From Thermoplasmata archaeon (GTDB lineage Archaea; Thermoplasmatota; Thermoplasmata; Thermoplasmatales; Thermoplasmataceae): a stretch of 7,867 bases of DNA. The position numbers were made by a program, and so were the translations under genes. Numbering within the stretch: the stretch's first letter is position 1; every line of letters starts with the position of its first letter. The notes under the pieces were generated by a model. That model had not been told where the DNA came from and did not search any database. It worked only from the letters and a program-made list of their open reading frames with translations. Below, piece after piece: positions 4,491-7,867 of this stretch. The DNA lies in the NCBI GenBank assembly GCA_021845155.1, contig JAKBSB010000057.1:1-7867 (forward strand), given 5' to 3'.

Positions 4491-6128
4491 ATGGACAGCC
4501 TTAATTTAAGAAACATAAGAGATGTTGCGGTTTCCGCTGGAATAAAGGATGAGGAACTTGAGACATATGGTAACTATATGGCAAAGGTATCACTGGATAT
4601 CCTTGAAAGACTCAAGACCCATGAAGATGGAAAACTTATACTTGTTACATCAATAAACCCGACTCCTGCCGGAGAGGGAAAAACGACAACATCAATAGGA
4701 CTTGCCGAAGCCCTCGGCTTAATGAAAAAGAATGTTATTGTCGCCATAAGGGAGCCGTCCCTGGGACCATGCTTTGGAATCAAGGGCGGAGCAACCGGAG
4801 GGGGGAAGGCAACCGTCGAGCCCAGCGATCGCATAAACCTGTTTTTCACCTCGGACTTTCCGGCAGTTACTGCTGCCCATAACCTGCTTTCTGCACTCAT
4901 AAACAATCATATTCACCATGGAAATGATCTTAAAATTGACCCGAAAAGAATCCTATTCCCCAGAACCATTGACATGAATGACAGATCCCTGAGAGAAGTT
5001 ATAGTGGGAACAGGAGGACGTGAAAACGGGGCAATGGTGATGGATCAGTATGTCATAACTCCCGCATCGGAAATAATGGCTATACTGGGCTTGTCCCAGA
5101 GTTATTCAGATCTCAAGGAAAGGCTCTCCCGCATACTTGTTGCATACAGCACCGATAACAAGCCGGTATACTCAGGAGACCTGGATGCCCAGGGATCGAT
5201 GGCAGTCCTCCTGAGGGATGCCCTGAAACCAAATATAGTACAGACTGTTGAAGGAAACCCTGCTTTTATACACACTGGCCCGTTTGGTAACATAGCCCAC
5301 GGGACTTCCAGCATACTTGCCGACAGGATCGCACTTAAGCTTGCGGATTACGTGGTTACTGAAGCTGGTTTTGGGTCCGAACTTGGAGGGGAAAAATTCT
5401 TCAACCTGGCATCGAGAGTCGGGAAACTGCCGATAAACGGAGTGGTTCTTGTATGTACCATCAGGGCTTTGAAACACCATGGTGGCGCCAAAGACTATAA
5501 TGTGGAGGATCTGGATGCGTTGAAGGACGGGAGCGGGAATCTCCTGAGGCATGTGGAAAATGTCAGAAGATTTGGTTTTGATCCCGTGGTGTCACTCAAT
5601 ATTTTTGCATCTGACACTGAGAGGGAGATAGACCTGTTAGGATCCATCATGGATTCCCAGAAGATAAAGTGGGCCAGATCCGAGGTCTTTGAGAAGGGTG
5701 GGAGGGGTGGACTTGAACTTGCCGGCAAGGTTCTGGAAAATCTCCAGGATCATCCGGCAATAAAGAGAACATATGAATTCACACAGCCCCTGCAGGAGAA
5801 GATAGAAAGCATAGTAAAACAGGTTTACGGTGGATCTACGGTAGAATATAGCAAGGAGGCTAAACTTGCCATGAGGAAGATCAGGCAGCTCGAGCTTGAA
5901 GGACTCCCTGTATGTATGGCCAAGAACCAGTATTCTTTCAGCGACGATGCTTCCAGACTCAATGCACCTGAGAACTTCAAGGTGAATGTTAAAGACATAA
6001 GGATATCGTCAGGGGCAGGATTCCTTGTTCCCATGCTTGGAGAGATAATGACCATGCCGGGACTCCCCAAAGTGCCTGCGGCAAACAACATGGATGTGGA
6101 TGAAAAAGGCAATATAACAGGACTCTGA
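4491..6128 (+). CDS. fhs: Formate-tetrahydrofolate ligase (10-formyl-THF synthetase)
   Basis: This complete 545-residue protein has the usual length for the family. It joins formate to tetrahydrofolate with ATP, making 10-formyl-THF for purine synthesis and other one-carbon uses. Key regions are the P-loop NPTPAGEGKTTTSIGLAEAL (56-75) with K64, REPSLGPCFGIKGGATGGG (87-105), TGPFGNIAHG (262-271) with the following AGFGSELGGEKFF (292-304), GLPVCMAKNQYSFSDD (471-486) and the C-terminal GAGFLVP...GEIMTMPGLPK (508-527). All are characteristic of Fhs and none looks broken. Fhs is common in bacteria and patchy in archaea, so old lateral transfer into this lineage is plausible. The gene has its own TATA box and is followed after 57 bases by the radical SAM gene, which also has its own TATA-like box. 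Confidence 0.97.
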   Translation: MDSLNLRNIRDVAVSAGIKDEELETYGNYMAKVSLDILERLKTHEDGKLILVTSINPTPAGEGKTTTSIGLAEALGLMKKNVIVAIREPSLGPCFGIKGGATGGGKATVEPSDRINLFFTSDFPAVTAAHNLLSALINNHIHHGNDLKIDPKRILFPRTIDMNDRSLREVIVGTGGRENGAMVMDQYVITPASEIMAILGLSQSYSDLKERLSRILVAYSTDNKPVYSGDLDAQGSMAVLLRDALKPNIVQTVEGNPAFIHTGPFGNIAHGTSSILADRIALKLADYVVTEAGFGSELGGEKFFNLASRVGKLPINGVVLVCTIRALKHHGGAKDYNVEDLDALKDGSGNLLRHVENVRRFGFDPVVSLNIFASDTEREIDLLGSIMDSQKIKWARSEVFEKGGRGGLELAGKVLENLQDHPAIKRTYEFTQPLQEKIESIVKQVYGGSTVEYSKEAKLAMRKIRQLELEGLPVCMAKNQYSFSDDASRLNAPENFKVNVKDIRISSGAGFLVPMLGEIMTMPGLPKVPAANNMDVDEKGNITGL

Positions 6129-6136
6129 AAACACAT

Positions 6137-6150
6137 CCTTAAATGTAAGG
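6137..6150. repeat. 5-bp inverted repeat between fhs and the radical SAM gene
   Basis: CCTTA (6137-6141) and TAAGG (6146-6150) form a small perfect inverted repeat with a four-base loop. It lies just after the fhs stop and about ten bases before the TATA-like box of the next gene. It could be a weak hairpin at the fhs 3' end or an operator; there is no T run after it. Confidence 0.25.
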
Positions 6151-6157
6151 TTATCCC

Positions 6158-6167
6158 GTTAAATATA
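6158..6167 (+). promoter_or_regulatory. TATA-like box of the radical SAM gene
   Basis: The sequence gttaaatata is centred about 23 bases before the ATG at 6186. That fits a leaderless transcript separate from fhs. ATGs at 6176 and 6179 are out of frame with the radical SAM protein. Confidence 0.45.
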
Positions 6168-6185
6168 GCATCTTCATGATGCCTT

Positions 6186-7331
6186 ATGGAAAGCATCCGG
6201 GATCACCATAAATGGGAGGAAAAACCTCTCCTTATTTTCTGGGAGACAACAAAAGCGTGTGATCTCTCATGCATTCAATGCCGGGCTTCGGCAATAAAGG
6301 ATTCCCAACCAGGGGAGCTTGATCCCGATGAATCAATTAGTTTTGTGAGGAGCCTGAAAGATTTTGGAAGGCCGTATCCGGTAGTTATTCTCTCCGGCGG
6401 AGATGTAATGAAAAAAACGAATCTTGAAGAGATTGCCAGGGAACTCCACTCAGAAGGCATCAGGTATTCTATCAGCCCTTCTGCTACCGATCTTGTAACC
6501 GAGGAAAAAATGCGCTATCTCAGGGACAATGGAATGTCCTCAGTTTCCCTCAGCCTTGACGGAAGCAGCCCGGAGACCCATGACAAAATAAGGGGTGTAA
6601 ACGGGGCATTCCAGAAGACCATGGATATTATTGACCTTCTTTCGGGGCTTGGCATAAAGGTCCAGGTTAACACAACTGTTATGAAGGAAAACATTACAGA
6701 CCTTCCTTACATATTCAGCATATTGAGGAAAAAACATATCACCACCTGGGAGGTATTTTTCCTTATAAATACCGGAAAAGGCAGCAAGCTCGAGGCTCTG
6801 GATTCAAAAAATGTCAACGATCTGAATAAATGGCTTGTTTTTGCATCATTCTATGGAATGAACATAAGAACTGTTGAATCACCAATATTCAGAAGGATGC
6901 AGATAGACTATATGGCTTCAGGAGAACTTTCCGGAGGAGAGGCATTCGACCGCCTGAAGAAAATTACTGTTAATATTGAGGGCAGACCCGGTACTCTAAG
7001 GACCAGCCCTGTTGGAACCACCTGGGATGGAAACGGCATAGTGTTCGTTTCGCATGACGGAAAAGTTTACCCCAGCGGTTTCCTGCCTGTTGAGGTAGGA
7101 AATATCAGGGAGAAGCCCCTTTCTGAAATTTACCGGAACAGCGGGGTTATGAAACTGTTGAGAGAACCATCCAAATTCAGCGGAAAATGTTCAAATTGTG
7201 CATATAACGGTTACTGTCCAGGATCAAGGGCCAGGTCGTATAACCTGACAGGAGACCCTTTTGGAAATGATCCCATGTGTGATTACGACGCCGTGCACAC
7301 GAGATATGATTTTACGGAGATCTTTACCTGA
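6186..7331 (+). CDS. Radical SAM/SPASM protein of the TIGR04053 (BA_1875) type
   Basis: This complete 381-residue protein is a radical SAM enzyme. The SAM-binding 4Fe-4S cluster motif CDLSCIQC gives C25, C29 and C32. It is followed by the glycine-rich LSGGD (69-73), SPSATDL (97-103), SLSLDG (121-126) and EVFFLINTGKG (189-199). The C-terminal SPASM-like region has YPSGFLPVEVGNI (295-307) and cysteines C335, C338, C344 and C365 around GSRARSYNLTGDP (346-358), which should bind an auxiliary cluster. The wording matches the TIGR04053 family, related to AhbC/AhbD/NirJ-type heme enzymes and to peptide-modifying SPASM enzymes. The substrate is unknown. The stop codon overlaps the start of a 55-residue membrane ORF (TGATG), so the two are probably translated together. 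Family assignment is confident; function is not. Confidence 0.93.
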   Translation: MESIRDHHKWEEKPLLIFWETTKACDLSCIQCRASAIKDSQPGELDPDESISFVRSLKDFGRPYPVVILSGGDVMKKTNLEEIARELHSEGIRYSISPSATDLVTEEKMRYLRDNGMSSVSLSLDGSSPETHDKIRGVNGAFQKTMDIIDLLSGLGIKVQVNTTVMKENITDLPYIFSILRKKHITTWEVFFLINTGKGSKLEALDSKNVNDLNKWLVFASFYGMNIRTVESPIFRRMQIDYMASGELSGGEAFDRLKKITVNIEGRPGTLRTSPVGTTWDGNGIVFVSHDGKVYPSGFLPVEVGNIREKPLSEIYRNSGVMKLLREPSKFSGKCSNCAYNGYCPGSRARSYNLTGDPFGNDPMCDYDAVHTRYDFTEIFT

Positions 7332-7498
7332 TGCCCTCAATAGACTGTTCTTTGTCCGTTGCCCCTGAAACAAAAGATGGGGACAGCTTCCTGAAGGTTA
7401 TTGCCGGCCTTGTCATGATAATGGTTTATAATGGACTGAGAATTTTCTTGAAAAGATTTCGCGCTAAAATTTCCGGAATCATGAAAGATAACAGGTGA
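7331..7498 (+). CDS. 55-residue single-span membrane protein coupled to the radical SAM gene (unrecognised)
   Basis: The ATG overlaps the radical SAM stop codon (TGATG), the usual sign of translational coupling. GGAG at 7316-7319 lies 11 bases upstream, a somewhat long spacing. The protein has a polar N-terminus with one cysteine (C6), a hydrophobic stretch FLKVIAGLVMIMVYNGLRIF (20-39) likely to be one membrane helix, and a basic tail with KRFRAK (41-46). The positive-inside rule would put the C-terminus in the cytoplasm. I do not recognise a family. It might anchor or partner the radical SAM enzyme, or be its peptide substrate. It could also be a chance ORF, since it is short. It ends five bases before the stop codon of the convergent HTH_10 gene. 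Confidence 0.5.
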   Translation: MPSIDCSLSVAPETKDGDSFLKVIAGLVMIMVYNGLRIFLKRFRAKISGIMKDNR

Positions 7499-7503
7499 AC
7501 CCT

Positions 7504-7867
7504 TCAGAAATTATCATCCACAAATGACTTTATGATTTTTTTTGTGCCTCTCCGTAGCACGTCTGAAAGAGAGGATGCGGATACCTGGAGTTCGGTTGCA
7601 AGATCCTTCATTGATATCTTCCTTTCAGTGTCGTAATAACCCCGTTTATAGGCCAGTTCAATGATCTCTTTTTCCCTTGGTGTCAGATCAGTGTTAAGGT
7701 TTTCGTGTGATTCAATGAGCACCGGATTAAGGTTCAATTTTTCCAGTTTCTCCATTATATCCTTGAGATGAAACCTGGAAGGCAGCACTATACGATATAT
7801 GAGATGGTTCCTGTTGATTGATTTTGTCCCTGATACTATGATGTCCTGGCTTGCAAAGAAATGGCAC
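7504..7867 (-). CDS. HTH_10 (bacterio-opsin activator type) transcription regulator, N-terminus cut by the window edge
   Basis: The reading frame stays open to the right edge, so 121 codons of the C-terminal part are visible and the start lies outside. An internal GTG at 7788 should not be taken as the start, because the frame continues upstream with plausible protein (for example DIIVSGTKSINRNHLIYRIV). The C-terminal part matches the HTH_10 domain: LTPREKEIIELAYKRGYYD, then ISMKDLATELQVSASSLSDVLRRG and a final helix TKKIIKSF. Such regulators are abundant in archaea and pair this DNA-binding domain with a variable sensor domain, here mostly not visible. It converges on the radical SAM/55-residue pair with a five-base gap. 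Regulation of that pair is possible but not shown. Confidence 0.9.
   Translation of the reverse strand, partial: CHFFASQDIIVSGTKSINRNHLIYRIVLPSRFHLKDIMEKLEKLNLNPVLIESHENLNTDLTPREKEIIELAYKRGYYDTERKISMKDLATELQVSASSLSDVLRRGTKKIIKSFVDDNF

Noticed and set aside
7504..7788. Treating the HTH_10 gene as a complete 94-residue protein starting at the GTG at 7788.
   Set aside because: The frame remains open for another 26 codons to the window edge with plausible protein sequence, so the true start lies outside.
1..7867. CRISPR arrays, insertion sequences, prophage genes and tRNA genes.
   Set aside because: None was seen: no regularly spaced repeats, no transposase or integrase motifs and no cloverleaf-like sequence in any intergenic region.

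Overview
The window looks like chromosome of a Thermoplasmatales-type archaeon (Euryarchaeota/Thermoplasmatota, relatives of Thermoplasma, Ferroplasma and Cuniculiplasma). The main grounds are a 143-residue zinc-type dicluster ferredoxin of the Thermoplasma/Sulfolobus kind, TATA-like boxes about 20-35 bases before most start codons with little or no leader (leaderless transcription), an HTH_10 (bacterio-opsin-activator type) regulator, and a 23S rRNA gene that is not preceded by a 16S gene. Unlinked rRNA genes are a known Thermoplasma trait. The genus is not resolved.

Layout. Bases 1 to about 91 are the 5' end of a 23S rRNA gene on the minus strand, running off the left edge. Bases 92-528 hold no protein gene but are rich in inverted repeats and probably form the pre-23S leader and its promoter. 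Then come a DUF99/UPF0215 gene (+, 529-1098) and a HAD-superfamily hydrolase gene (+, 1227-1946). After a convergent gap, two minus-strand genes follow: a small NifX-like protein (2146-2496) and purM (2587-3603). PurM is divergent from the ferredoxin gene (+, 3726-4157), and the two promoters share an 11-bp sequence. Next are a 37-residue ribbon-helix-helix-like protein (+, 4287-4400), formate-tetrahydrofolate ligase fhs (+, 4491-6128), a radical SAM/SPASM protein (+, 6186-7331) and a 55-residue single-span membrane ORF whose start overlaps the radical SAM stop codon (+, 7331-7498). An HTH_10 regulator on the minus strand (7504-7867) is cut by the right edge.

How the genes fit together. Most of the window is housekeeping. 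PurM makes aminoimidazole ribotide in purine synthesis, and Fhs makes 10-formyltetrahydrofolate, the one-carbon donor for later purine steps. The ferredoxin is probably the main soluble electron carrier. The parts most worth a second look are the solo 23S transcription unit with its structured leader, the shared element between purM and the ferredoxin gene, the orphan RHH-like mini-gene, the DUF99 protein that seems to have lost acidic residues, and the radical SAM enzyme coupled to an unrecognised membrane peptide.
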